A stretch of DNA of 64,000 nt from Actinomycetales bacterium (GCA_018970205.1 JAGWWW010000004.1:1-64000); one strand, 5' to 3'; shown: positions 41,151 to 49,794, numbered from the stretch's first letter. The notes: a model not told the origin generated them from the sequence alone. Translations and numbers: made by a program.

Positions 41151-41683
41151 GCATGGACACCGAGGTTGTGGCCGGCTGGCTGAGCAGCGAGGACCTTGAC
41201 TCCGCCCGCGAGCGGCTGCCGATCGTCTATGTGGAAGCCGTCCCGGTGCGCGTTGACGAGCGCGGAGCCGTCTCTGAGGTCGGCCTGCTGTTGCGCGTTC
41301 GCCCAGACGGATCCATCTCACACTCGCTCGTGTCTGGCCGGGTTTGGTACGGCGAGCTCGTCCGGGACGCCCTGATGCGCCATCTGGAGAAGGACCTCGG
41401 GCCACGGGCGCTGCCTCGGCTGCCGGCGTCCATCGCCCCGGTCACGGTTGCCGAGTACTTCCCGAGCCCGGAGGTGACGGGCCTGGTCGATCCGCGGCAA
41501 CACGCGGTTGCGTTGGTCTACGTGGTGCCGGTGACGGGGGAGTGTGAGCCGACCCAGAGCGCCCTGGAGCTGCGCTGGTTCACGCCGGCGGAGGCGCTCT
41601 CAGATGCGATGGCGGCGGACATGGCCGGCGGGCAGCACCGGCTCGTGCGCGCGGCACTGGTGCACTGCGGCCACGTGCAGTGA
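41147..41683 (+). CDS. DUF4916/NUDIX hydrolase family protein
   Basis: A 178-residue protein of the actinobacterial DUF4916 family, distantly NUDIX-like. It opens WLSSEDLDSARERLPIVYVEAVPVRV and has RHLEKDLGPRALPRLP and PVTVAEYFPSPEVTGLVDPRQHAV. A clear canonical NUDIX box (GX5EX7REUXEEXGU) is not visible, so catalytic activity is uncertain. ATG 41147 overlaps the SPFH stop by four bases, and ung overlaps its end by four. Confidence 0.8.
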   Translation: MSMDTEVVAGWLSSEDLDSARERLPIVYVEAVPVRVDERGAVSEVGLLLRVRPDGSISHSLVSGRVWYGELVRDALMRHLEKDLGPRALPRLPASIAPVTVAEYFPSPEVTGLVDPRQHAVALVYVVPVTGECEPTQSALELRWFTPAEALSDAMAADMAGGQHRLVRAALVHCGHVQ

Positions 41684-42423
41684 CACCGGGCACTGCACAC
41701 TCGCACGGCCGCGACCTGCCACCGCTGCCCGGGCCGGGATGGGCAGAGGCGCTCGCAGAAGCAGAGCCCGCACGCCACGCCGCTTGGGAGAATGTCTCTG
41801 GTGTGTTATCCCAGCTCTGCCCACGCCCCGAACGGGTCTTCCATGCATTCGACCGCGGCTTCGCCGACGTCAGAGTGGTCATCCTCGGGCAGGACCCGTA
41901 CCCGACCGCAGGACAGGCAACCGGCTTGGCCTTCGCTGTGCCGCCAGAGGTGGCGACCCCGCCGACACTGCGGAACATCCTCGCGGAATTGCGCGACGAT
42001 GCCATCGCCAGCGGTTGGGTCGATCCCGCGCCGGACAACGGCGCACATCCGCAACTGGTGCGTACCGACCTCGAACATTGGGCCAGCCAGGGAGTTCTGC
42101 TGCTGAACAGCGTGCTCACGTGCCGGGTTGGTGAGTCGCTGGCGCATGAGCGCGTCGGCTGGCAGATGTTCACCGCCCAGGTGCTGCGCGCTTTATGCGC
42201 CCGAAAGACACCGCCGGTCGCGGTGCTTTGGGGACGACATGCGCAGGCATTGGGCCGCGGGTTGCCGTGGCTTGCGACCGTGGAGTCCAGCCACCCGTCC
42301 CCGTTGTCGGCCCGACGTGGGTTCTTCGGGAGCCGACCGTTCAGCAATGTCAACGCCGTGCTCGCCTCGCAAGGACAGCCACCCGTGCAGTGGATTCAAC
42401 CGGAACGTGCACCGCACTCGTGA
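41680..42423 (+). CDS. ung: uracil-DNA glycosylase (family 1)
   Basis: Ung removes uracil from DNA to start base excision repair. The 247-residue protein has the water-activating motif GQDPYPTAGQATG, the uracil-binding NSVLTCR region, and the Leu-loop HPSPLSARRGFFGSRPFS. Start is GTG 41680, overlapping the preceding gene by four bases. Confidence 0.95.
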   Translation: MTPGTAHSHGRDLPPLPGPGWAEALAEAEPARHAAWENVSGVLSQLCPRPERVFHAFDRGFADVRVVILGQDPYPTAGQATGLAFAVPPEVATPPTLRNILAELRDDAIASGWVDPAPDNGAHPQLVRTDLEHWASQGVLLLNSVLTCRVGESLAHERVGWQMFTAQVLRALCARKTPPVAVLWGRHAQALGRGLPWLATVESSHPSPLSARRGFFGSRPFSNVNAVLASQGQPPVQWIQPERAPHS

Positions 42424-42510
42424 GCAGACCGCGATGGTTTCTCAGGCGTATGCCATGCAAGAGTGGTGAGGGCTACGCACGCGCTCACGCAGGCTCGCGC
42501 GCAGGTGCGT

Positions 42511-42516
42511 TAGTCT
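42511..42516 (+). promoter_or_regulatory. -10 box for the low-molecular-weight phosphatase gene (TAGTCT)
   Basis: TAGTCT lies 21 bases before GTG 42538. Unlike many genes here it is followed by a strong Shine-Dalgarno (AAAGGAGGG at 42525-42533), giving a short leader. Confidence 0.4.
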
Positions 42517-42537
42517 GCGGGGTCAAAGGAGGGCGCA

Positions 42538-43092
42538 GTGACCACCGTTCTGTTCGTATGTACGGCGAACATCTGCCGCTCCCCGTACGCCGCGCACGCT
42601 CTGCGAGGACTCTTGGCCGACACCCCCGGTTTCACAGTCATGAGCGCGGGCGTGCGTTCCGAGTGGCTTGACATCGTCGGCGAGGCCGCGTGTCCGGAGA
42701 TGCCGGCGCCAGACGGCTTGCCTGTCTTGCAGGACCACAGCGCAACCCAGTTGACGGTAGAGATGGTCCGCGAGGCGGACATCATCATCACGTTCGAGGC
42801 CGCCCACCGGGCTGCGGTGGTCGACCTGCTGCCTCGGGCGCAGGTCAAGGCCTACACCGCGCGTCAGGTCCAGCGCCTGTCGCAGGCCGTGGCAGCCGAG
42901 CACTGGCCGCCGGCCGCCCCCGAGCGGTCCGAGGACGCCCTGCGCAACTTGAACTCAGCGCGGTCATGGGCGCCCTTTGACGAGGATGCGGATGTGAGCG
43001 ACCCGCATGGTCTTGGCGTTGAGGCTCACCGCGAGTGCGCACGCGAGATTGACGCCATCGTTGAGTCTCTCGCGGCGGTCCTGAGAACCTGA
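42538..43092 (+). CDS. low-molecular-weight protein-tyrosine phosphatase-like protein
   Basis: A 184-residue protein with the phosphatase loop CTANICRS (C-x5-R-S, residues 8-15 or so) near the N-terminus and the general-acid region DEDADVSDPHG near residue 150, both as in low-molecular-weight tyrosine phosphatases, and arsenate reductases related to them. It could act on tyrosine-phosphorylated proteins such as those of polysaccharide export. GTG 42538 follows AAAGGAGGG. It is not coupled to ung. Confidence 0.85.
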   Translation: MTTVLFVCTANICRSPYAAHALRGLLADTPGFTVMSAGVRSEWLDIVGEAACPEMPAPDGLPVLQDHSATQLTVEMVREADIIITFEAAHRAAVVDLLPRAQVKAYTARQVQRLSQAVAAEHWPPAAPERSEDALRNLNSARSWAPFDEDADVSDPHGLGVEAHRECAREIDAIVESLAAVLRT

Positions 43093-43425
43093 CAGCGAAA
43101 CATCCGGCCACACCTACGGCGCATCGAGGCCGTCGCTTGATGGTCGCAGCACCGCGCTGGGACTGCGGATACTCCAGGCGTATCTCTGGTGAACTTCTCT
43201 GGCAGGAACATGGGCGATTCTCCTCGGCACATAAACACCCGCGTCGAGAGTTGCCGCGGCGAAGTCAGCAACCTCGGCAGTCAGACCCGAACGACACCGG
43301 CAGAGCGGGCAATCGTGCACGCTCTCAGGGCCGATCACCGTCGCGGCCGGCATGTGGGTGGGCGGCCACAGGGTGGTTTTTGGCCGCTTGCCCACGCTGC
43401 GGTCGACACGGACACAAAGTCAGCG
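43093..43425. other. intergenic stretch with a possible small gene and a 9-base direct repeat
   Basis: This stretch between the phosphatase gene and the subtilase terminator has no certain gene. A minus-strand frame at 43114-43395 is listed separately. Near the right end the sequence GGACACAAA occurs twice, at 43410-43418 and 43427-43435, 17 bases apart; the second copy runs into the T-tract of the subtilase terminator. Confidence 0.4.
43114..43395 (-). CDS. possible small protein with a CPLCRC motif
   Basis: This 93-codon frame has protein-like composition in its middle: a CPLCRC cluster followed by GLTAEVADFAAATLDAGVY and VPAREVHQRYAW, resembling a helical or HTH-like segment. Third positions are GC-rich in the first half and less so afterwards. 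Start could be ATG 43395 or ATG 43353. No ribosome binding site or -10 box is evident, and I do not recognise a family. It could equally be chance. Confidence 0.3.
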   Translation of the reverse strand: MGKRPKTTLWPPTHMPAATVIGPESVHDCPLCRCRSGLTAEVADFAAATLDAGVYVPRRIAHVPAREVHQRYAWSIRSPSAVLRPSSDGLDAP

Positions 43426-43475
43426 AGGACACAAAAATGAGCCGGGGCCCCGGAGGTTTCCCTCCGAGGCCCCGG
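43426..43475 (-). terminator. intrinsic terminator of the subtilase gene
   Basis: Arms at 43442-43456 and 43461-43475 form a 15-base GC-rich stem with a single mismatch and a four-base loop. On the minus strand the stem is followed by a TTTTT run (about 43432-43436). It lies 24 bases beyond the subtilase stop codon and is the clearest intrinsic terminator in the window. Confidence 0.88.
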
Positions 43476-43499
43476 ACTTCAGGGTACGAGTACTGCGGC

Positions 43500-46400
43500 T
43501 CAGAAGCCGTAGATCTCGTTGGACTGCAGACCGAACCGGTTGCCGTACGAGACAACCGACCAGCCCAGCGTCTTCTTCTCACCAGCCGCGAGGGCGCGGG
43601 TGCTGAGGGTGAATGAGCCGGTACCGCCGGCAGCCACGTCAGCCCAGTCGCCGTTCGAGCGAATCGGGTTGCTCGGCTTGACGGTGCCACTGATGGTCGC
43701 CATCTCGTCGTAGCTGTCATCCCAGCCCTGCGCACCAACCGCAGTGATGCGGAAGGACGCGGACTGCGAGGCCGTGCACGAACCCGTTCCCGACGCGGGG
43801 CCATCACACAACGCGCTCGTCGAGAAACCAACCTGGAAGATGCTGGAGTTGACGTTACGCGAGAACGTGTAGGCACCCGACTTGGACTTCCACGTGCCGG
43901 AAGCGACGTTGTAGTAGTACAAGTAAGTGCCGACCTGGCCGCTGAAGGAGCCGGTGCTCATGTAGCCGGAGTCGAACATGAACAGCTCGAAGTCAGCAAC
44001 CCCATCACCGGTGGTGTCGATGTCGATGAACCACTGGGTGTCCGCCGGGTTGTAGATCTGGTTCCAGAGGGACAGGTTGAAGAGGACGAACTTGTTCGCG
44101 CCACCGGGCAGACCCAGCGCCGACTCGGGGTAGTACTGCGCACCGAGGGACTTCAGGTCGGCAACCGCCCCGGCCGTCTTGCCGCCGGCCATCAGCCACT
44201 CGTAGTTGTCAGCGGCGCCGGCAACTGCGGAGTTGTTGGAGAGGTTGACAGTGTTGCCCGAGGTCTTCACAGAGACTGCCGAGCGAGCCAGAGCGACTGC
44301 GCTGAACGGCACTGTGGCTGTCTTGCCGTCGGCACGGGTGCCGATGACCTGACCGAACAGGCTGTTCACGCTCGTCGAGGCGCCGCCGCGGGCCTTCATG
44401 AAGTCCGCGGAGAGCGACAGAGTGGCGGTGACGTTCGTCGCGCGACCGGCGGCCAGCGTGACCTCGGTCTTGGAGAACGTCATCGTCGCGCCGGCCGGGG
44501 AACCCTCGAACGTAGACGACAACGTGATCGTCTGCGAGGAACCCGTGGTGTTGGCGATGGTGATGTCGCGGTTGGTGGTCACCGAGGCGTCCTCACGCAC
44601 ACCGAAGGACAGGCTGGTGTCGCCGTCCTTGGTCGCGGTGCCCGGGTAGATGAGCACGCCGTTCTCGATTGCCGCCTTCGGCTGCACGATGCCGTTACCC
44701 GTGAGACGGGTGTTCTGCACGAGCAGGTTCGAGTCGCGCGAGGCGGTGTTCACAACCGCAGCCTTGACCTGAACAGCGGACCAGCTGGGCTTTGCCTGGC
44801 GGACCAGTGCGATTGAACCCGCTGTGACAGGGGCAGCCATCGAGGTGCCGGAGAAGTCGGCATAGCCGTCACCGGTGCCGACCGCGGTGGAGCGGATGGA
44901 CACACCCGGCGCAGCGATGTCCGGCTTGAAGCCGGCGTCACCGTAGCGGGGACCACCGGAGGAGAACGACGCGACGAGACCGTAGTTGTACTTGCTGAAA
45001 GTCACGGTCTTGCCGTGCATTGCGTACACCGCGTTCAACGATGCGTTCAACGCAGAAACGGTGGCACCGGTGACGACCAGAACCGGCAAGAGCCCGTTCC
45101 ACGCCGGCACGATGGAGCCAGCAGCGTTGTTGATGAGGATGACACCGGCAGCACCGTTGGCGTATGCCACGGCTTCCTTCGTCACGAAGGTGCAGGAACC
45201 ACGCGAGATGGCCACCAGTTTGCCGGTGACCAACGAGTTACCGTCGCTGTCTTGCAGCGTTGCGTTGGTGCAACCGAGCTTGTTGGTTGCGTTTGCGAGG
45301 TTCGTGGAGTACACGGTCAGGCCGTCAGCGGGCACTGCACCGGTGCCGGCAGGAGCGGTCACGACCTTGGTGCCGCTCGAGGGAACGATGTCCACGTTGG
45401 CAGGCGCGGTGTTCTTGTTCAGCGCGGCAACCGAGAGCGCCGCAGGGGCAGCGGCCGGTGCGCCGGTGATGTAGGGGTTCGGACCGGAGTTACCAGCCGA
45501 GGCAACCACAACCACACCAGCCTTGACGGCGTTGGCGATGGCGGTCTGCTCGGTGCCGGAGGAACGGCCGAAGGAGGAGCCCAGCGACATGTTGATCACG
45601 CCAGCGCCGTCCGCAACCGCACGGTTGATGGCGGCGACGATGATGTCGTCACCGGTCGAGCCGTTGCAGCCGAACACGCGGTAGGCCAGCAGCGATGCTT
45701 CCGGAGCCATACCCGGGCCAATCTTTAGACCGGCGATGGCAGCAGCGGTGAGCGGTCCACGGTAGGTGGTGCCGTCGGTGTTGACACCGTAACCGGCGAC
45801 AGAACCGGCGACGTGGGAGCCGTGGCCACCGGCTGAGGCAGCAGCGCCGCCGTAAACGGAGCAGTCGCGCGGGTCCGGGTCAGCAACAGCAACCTTGGCC
45901 GCATCGCGAGCGTCGTAGCCGTCGCCCACGAAGTCGTAACCGCCCACAACCTTGGCGGTTGGGAAGGTGCCCGGCTCGATGACGGTTGAGTCGTCAGCGT
46001 TGTACGCGGCTAGACCCGAACCACCGAAGTTGGCGTGGTAGTAGTCGATACCGGAGTCGATGACGGCGACCTTGACGCCCTTGCCGGTGTAGCCGGTGTT
46101 CTCCCAAGCCGAGGCAGCGCCAACCTGCACGGCAGCAACAGAGTTGTCCGGGGCATATGAAGCAATCTTGGACACTGATGCGACTGCCGAGTTGCGAGCC
46201 AGTGCAGAAGCAACGCGACCGGTGCCGGTGAAGGCGAAGCCGTTCACGACGTCCGCGTAGCGCTGACCGATGGTTGCGCCGAGGCTCTTGGCCTGGTCGA
46301 CGATCGGCTGCTGAGCCTTCAGCGCCTCTGAGCGAGCTGCCGACCTTGCGGATGCGGCGGCGTCAACCGCGGCACCGGCCTTGAGCTCAACGATGTAGGT

Positions 46401-46571
46401 ACCGGTGACGGCCGAGTTCAGCCGATCCGGGAGGACCGAGGTGGGTGCGGCGGCCTCAGGGCCGTCGGTGCGGTCACGGCCGCCAGCGGTCGCCGGCATG
46501 CCGGCGAACACCACTGCCGCGATCGCACCCGTGGCGGCAATCGCCACGGCTTTGCGTCGTGCATAGATCAT
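43500..46571 (-). CDS. secreted subtilisin-like serine protease (S8) with PA domain
   Basis: A 1023-residue exported protease. An N-terminal signal peptide (basic YARRKA, hydrophobic core to residue 24, likely cleavage after ATA at 29) is followed by an inhibitor-I9-like propeptide (about 55-140). The catalytic domain shows Asp172 (AVIDSGID), His250 (GGHGSHVAG), Asn361 (SAGNSGP) and Ser577 (FSGTSMAAP), all in order. A protease-associated insert lies at about 420-520. The C-terminal 400 residues are beta-rich, with FIDIDTTGDGVADFELF near residue 860, and no cell-wall anchor is visible. It stands alone between strong regulatory and terminator signals and probably serves extracellular protein degradation. 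Confidence 0.93.
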   Translation of the reverse strand: MIYARRKAVAIAATGAIAAVVFAGMPATAGGRDRTDGPEAAAPTSVLPDRLNSAVTGTYIVELKAGAAVDAAASARSAARSEALKAQQPIVDQAKSLGATIGQRYADVVNGFAFTGTGRVASALARNSAVASVSKIASYAPDNSVAAVQVGAASAWENTGYTGKGVKVAVIDSGIDYYHANFGGSGLAAYNADDSTVIEPGTFPTAKVVGGYDFVGDGYDARDAAKVAVADPDPRDCSVYGGAAASAGGHGSHVAGSVAGYGVNTDGTTYRGPLTAAAIAGLKIGPGMAPEASLLAYRVFGCNGSTGDDIIVAAINRAVADGAGVINMSLGSSFGRSSGTEQTAIANAVKAGVVVVASAGNSGPNPYITGAPAAAPAALSVAALNKNTAPANVDIVPSSGTKVVTAPAGTGAVPADGLTVYSTNLANATNKLGCTNATLQDSDGNSLVTGKLVAISRGSCTFVTKEAVAYANGAAGVILINNAAGSIVPAWNGLLPVLVVTGATVSALNASLNAVYAMHGKTVTFSKYNYGLVASFSSGGPRYGDAGFKPDIAAPGVSIRSTAVGTGDGYADFSGTSMAAPVTAGSIALVRQAKPSWSAVQVKAAVVNTASRDSNLLVQNTRLTGNGIVQPKAAIENGVLIYPGTATKDGDTSLSFGVREDASVTTNRDITIANTTGSSQTITLSSTFEGSPAGATMTFSKTEVTLAAGRATNVTATLSLSADFMKARGGASTSVNSLFGQVIGTRADGKTATVPFSAVALARSAVSVKTSGNTVNLSNNSAVAGAADNYEWLMAGGKTAGAVADLKSLGAQYYPESALGLPGGANKFVLFNLSLWNQIYNPADTQWFIDIDTTGDGVADFELFMFDSGYMSTGSFSGQVGTYLYYYNVASGTWKSKSGAYTFSRNVNSSIFQVGFSTSALCDGPASGTGSCTASQSASFRITAVGAQGWDDSYDEMATISGTVKPSNPIRSNGDWADVAAGGTGSFTLSTRALAAGEKKTLGWSVVSYGNRFGLQSNEIYGF

Positions 46572-46595
46572 CGGGAGGACCCCTTTATCCGCGGG

Positions 46596-46619
46596 GCATC
46601 AGCGACGCGTCGCTGATGC
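46596..46619. promoter_or_regulatory. 24-base perfect palindrome in the subtilase leader
   Basis: GCATCAGCGACG is followed directly by its reverse complement CGTCGCTGATGC. It lies 24 bases before the subtilase ATG. It could fold into an mRNA hairpin just ahead of the ribosome binding site (AAAGGGG) or serve as an operator for a dimeric regulator. Confidence 0.75.
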
Positions 46620-46633
46620 GAGCGACATCCGGG

Positions 46634-46647
46634 TTAGGTGCACCTAA
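46634..46647. promoter_or_regulatory. 14-base palindrome TTAGGTGCACCTAA in the subtilase leader
   Basis: A perfect 14-base inverted repeat. The half-site TTAGGT resembles DtxR/IdeR half-sites, but the spacing between halves (2 bases instead of 7) does not fit that family, so I leave the regulator unassigned. Confidence 0.6.
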
Positions 46648-46682
46648 ACGGATGGACGGGCCATGGATGACCCGACAGGGTG

Positions 46683-46712
46683 ACTTTATTAGGCATTTCT
46701 CAGAGTGGTCAA
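46683..46712 (-). promoter_or_regulatory. subtilase promoter: TTGACC, 18 bases, TAAAGT
   Basis: On the minus strand TTGACC (46712-46707) is separated by 18 bases from TAAAGT (46688-46683). This is the best sigma-70-type promoter in the window and would start transcription about 105 bases before the subtilase ATG. Confidence 0.65.
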
Positions 46713-46726
46713 CGGAAAGTCGGGTG

Positions 46727-46767
46727 AAATTTCACGAAGGGTTGTCTCAAATTTCACGAAGGGTTGT
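46727..46767. repeat. two 19-base direct repeats, 22-base period, upstream of the subtilase promoter
   Basis: AAATTTCACGAAGGGTTGT occurs at 46727-46745 and again, identically, at 46749-46767. The 22-base period places both copies on the same DNA face. The nearer copy ends 15 bases upstream of the -35 box, the usual place for an activator. The first copy also overlaps the palindrome GTGAAATTTCAC (46724-46735). Confidence 0.85.
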
Positions 46768-46861
46768 ATCGGCTGCCGGGGCGAGAGTGACGCACGCCAC
46801 ATGACACCGCCACCGGCCGTCCCACCGTTGACCCGGAAGCCCGGACGTGCGCCCACCCGGG

Positions 46862-48256
46862 TCAGAGCGCGTCGCTGGCCGTGGAGAAGTTGAATCCGTC
46901 GATCAGCAGCGCAGGTGCGGCCACCCGGGGGACGTAGTCCGCCATCTCCCGAGGCTGCGTGCGGCCTGTCTCGCTCGCGTCTCGCACCCGGGCCAACATC
47001 CCGACCGGGCTCTCGTTGAAACGGAAATTCCCGGCCGACCCGACAATCTCCCCACCGCGAACGACGTAGACGCCATCGCGCGTGAGTCCTGTGATGAGAA
47101 GGCTTTGCGGGTCGACGACGCGGTTGTACCAGACACAGGTCACAAGCAACGCCTCGTCGGTGCGCGAAACCAGGTCCTCCAACCTCCCGGAGCCGTCAGC
47201 GTCAGTGACGATCAGGTTGGACCCAGATGCGACCGGCGCCAGGCCGTGCTCGGCGGCCACAGCGCGCGGGGCGATCAGTGATTCCACTGCGCCGTCCTTG
47301 ACCCAAGTGGCGGCCCCGGCGCGCATCCCGTTGTCGAAGACGCTGGTGTGCGCAGACGAGTTGCTGGTGGCCTCGAAGGGGATGGCGGGCATGCCCGCGT
47401 CGTCGGGGTCCGTGCCGAGGGTGATGCGGCGGTCGGTGAGCCGGTCGCCGATGCGAGTCCCACCTCCGGGGCGGCTGAAGACGCTACGACCCTCGACTGC
47501 GTCACGGGCGGCGGCGTACCACCAGATGTCGCAGGCCAGGTCCGCGGTCGCCCCCGCGGTGAGGATGGCCGCGTGCCGGCCAGGCGCGACGTCGATGCGC
47601 CGTTCCTGCCAGGCCAGGCCGCGGCGCAGGGCTGCGTCGAGGGCGCCGACATCGATCAGGTCAAGGTCCTCGTTCGCTGCGCCCTGCCAGGCGGACCGAG
47701 TCCGCTGATGGGACTTGGCGGTCATTTCGATGCGCCCACTGGGCTGGGCCCAGCGCAGCCGCACGCCCGTGGTCGACGCAAGCCAGGTGGTGCTCACGCT
47801 GTGCTCGGCGTAGCCGAAGTGCTCAACCCCGTCCGCATTGCCCGCGCGCAGCGCATCGCCGAGTCGACCGGTCAGGCCCGTCAGCGCACGGGCGCTGGTG
47901 AGCGCGGCCGGCTCGCTCCAATCCAGACCGGTCGGTGCTTGCTCCGGATGGATCAAGGGGGCGGCGTCCGTTGCGTTCGGCGCGGCAACGGCAGCAGACC
48001 GCGCAGCCTCAGCCACCGCAACCGCGCCGGCTGCGTCCGGGCCTGTGACGCTGAGCGTGGCGGTGCCCACGCCGTCGGTGCGCTCATGGAAGGCGATGAC
48101 CGTGAGGGTCAGCCCATTGCGCTCCCCGTTGGTTGTCAATGTTGAGCGTGCCCAGCGCAAGTCGGCGGTTGACGTGTGCTCGACGAGGACCACCGCTGCC
48201 GGGCCGGCGGCGGCCAACGCTCGCTCGGCGAGTTCCTGGGGACTCAGGCTGCTCAT
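46862..48256 (-). CDS. tldE: TldE/PmbA family peptidase subunit
   Basis: TldE (PmbA) is the non-catalytic partner of TldD in a heterodimeric metalloprotease that trims peptides such as microcins and helps degrade unfolded peptides. The 464-residue protein aligns with the PmbA family (ENxx-type N-terminal domain, DNGMRAGAATW, and NLIVTDADGSGRLEDLV and VYVVRGGEIVGSAGNFRFNES near the end). It has no HExxxH motif, as expected. ATG 48256 overlaps the tldD stop by four bases. An 8-base inverted repeat (46829-46836 with 46857-46864) spans its stop codon. Confidence 0.9.
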   Translation of the reverse strand: MSSLSPQELAERALAAAGPAAVVLVEHTSTADLRWARSTLTTNGERNGLTLTVIAFHERTDGVGTATLSVTGPDAAGAVAVAEAARSAAVAAPNATDAAPLIHPEQAPTGLDWSEPAALTSARALTGLTGRLGDALRAGNADGVEHFGYAEHSVSTTWLASTTGVRLRWAQPSGRIEMTAKSHQRTRSAWQGAANEDLDLIDVGALDAALRRGLAWQERRIDVAPGRHAAILTAGATADLACDIWWYAAARDAVEGRSVFSRPGGGTRIGDRLTDRRITLGTDPDDAGMPAIPFEATSNSSAHTSVFDNGMRAGAATWVKDGAVESLIAPRAVAAEHGLAPVASGSNLIVTDADGSGRLEDLVSRTDEALLVTCVWYNRVVDPQSLLITGLTRDGVYVVRGGEIVGSAGNFRFNESPVGMLARVRDASETGRTQPREMADYVPRVAAPALLIDGFNFSTASDAL

Positions 48257-49794
48257 GCTCCGGCCTCCGCTGCGGTGTTGAGGATGTTGATGTTCTCGAA
48301 GACGGCCACGGGGCACCCATGCGAGACCGGCGCCACCTGGCCGGGTTGCCCCTTGCCGCAGTTCAGCGCTCCGCCGAGCAAGTACGTCTCGGGGCCGCCG
48401 ACTGCGACCATCGAGCCCCAGAAGTCCGGCGTGCGGCTCTGGTAGGCCACATCCTTGACCTGCCCGGTGATCGTGCCGTTGCGGATGCGCATGAAGCGCT
48501 GGCCGGTGAACTGGAAGTTGTAGCGCTGCATGTCGATGGACCAGGACTTGTCACCGACGACGTAGATCCCGTCTTCCACCCCGGCGATGAGCTCCTCGGC
48601 CGTGGCCGGGCCCGCGGCGGCGGGCTGCAGCGAGACGTTGGGCATGCGCTGGATGGGGACGTGCTCGCCGGAGTCGGCGAAGGCGCATCCGTTGGAGCGC
48701 GGGTAGCCGAACTCCTGCGCCATGGCCCGGTCGAGCTGGTAGCCGACCAGGGTGCCGTCGCGCACGATGTCCCAGCGCTGGGCTGCGACTCCCTCGCTGT
48801 CCCAGCCCACTGTGGCGAGCCCGTGCACGGCCTCGCGGTCACCGGTGACGTTCATCAGGCCGGACCCGTACTTGAAGGTGCCGAGTTTGTCGGTGGTTGC
48901 GAAGGACGTGCCGGCGTAGTTCGCCTCGTATCCAAGGGCGCGGTCCAGCTCCGTTGCATGGCCGATGGACTCATGGATGGTCAGCCAAAGGTTCGTGGGA
49001 TGAATCACGAGTGTGTAGCGGCCGGGCTCCACCGAGGGGGCGTGCAGTTTCGCGCGCACGTGCCCGGGCAGTTCCGCAAGCTCGGCTTCCCAGTCCCACG
49101 GGCGGGCGCCGCCGATGGTCGCGCCGCCGCCGAGGACGTACTCCCAGCCTCGGGCGACCGGTGGGGCGGTAGTCGACATGGTCTCGAACGCGCCGGTTGC
49201 GCGGTCGATGGCGGTGGCGTCCCACTGTGCTTCCAGGCGCACCCGCTGCTGAGTCACGCTCGTGCCGGCGCTGTCCGCGTAGAACGTGCACTCGCGCACC
49301 TGCCGCACCCAGGCGTCCACGTGGTCCACCCCGGCTTGCATCAAGGCGGCGGAGCGCTCCGTCAACACTGCGAGCCGGTCGGATTCGGGGATGTCGAAGG
49401 GGTCGATCTCGTAGGCACTTACCCACACGCCCTGGTGCGCGGGCTCCGGTGCCAGTTCCACGGGGATGGTGGCCAGCGGCCGGCTGACTCGGGCCAGCGC
49501 AACTGCGGTGCGAGCCAGTGCGGCGGCCGTGTCCGGGCCGATGGTGTCCGCTGCGGCGAACCCCCAGCACCCGTCGACGATGACGCGCACGCCCATGCTC
49601 AGGGCGGTGTCATCGGCACTGCTCTCCTTCCGCGCGTCGCGGGCACTGACCATGCCGGTCCGGTTAGAGATGACCCGGACATCGACGTGACTGGCACCAG
49701 CCGCGGTGCCTGCCGCGACGGCGGCGTCGGCGCAGGCTGTCAGCGGCAGCGCGAGGAACTTCGGGTCGATGCCCCGAGTTGCAGCGGTAGACAT
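48253..49794 (-). CDS. tldD: TldD family metalloprotease
   Basis: TldD carries the active site of the TldD/TldE protease. The 513-residue protein has the zinc motif HESIGHATELD (HExxxH), followed by the conserved RYNFQFTGQRFMRIRNG and the C-terminal metal-site region GGALNCGKGQPGQVAPVSHG with its cysteine and histidine. ATG 49794 is chosen as family-like; a longer frame exists. Together with tldE it forms a two-gene operon. Confidence 0.93.
   Translation of the reverse strand: MSTAATRGIDPKFLALPLTACADAAVAAGTAAGASHVDVRVISNRTGMVSARDARKESSADDTALSMGVRVIVDGCWGFAAADTIGPDTAAALARTAVALARVSRPLATIPVELAPEPAHQGVWVSAYEIDPFDIPESDRLAVLTERSAALMQAGVDHVDAWVRQVRECTFYADSAGTSVTQQRVRLEAQWDATAIDRATGAFETMSTTAPPVARGWEYVLGGGATIGGARPWDWEAELAELPGHVRAKLHAPSVEPGRYTLVIHPTNLWLTIHESIGHATELDRALGYEANYAGTSFATTDKLGTFKYGSGLMNVTGDREAVHGLATVGWDSEGVAAQRWDIVRDGTLVGYQLDRAMAQEFGYPRSNGCAFADSGEHVPIQRMPNVSLQPAAAGPATAEELIAGVEDGIYVVGDKSWSIDMQRYNFQFTGQRFMRIRNGTITGQVKDVAYQSRTPDFWGSMVAVGGPETYLLGGALNCGKGQPGQVAPVSHGCPVAVFENINILNTAAEAGA

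Noticed and set aside
46634-46647. DtxR/IdeR iron box
   Set aside because: The half-sites look similar but are 2 bases apart instead of 7, so the 19-base IdeR consensus is not met.
46829-46864. Intrinsic terminator at the tldE stop
   Set aside because: The 8-base inverted repeat has a 20-base loop, covers the stop codon and has no T-tract on the minus strand, so it is at best weak.
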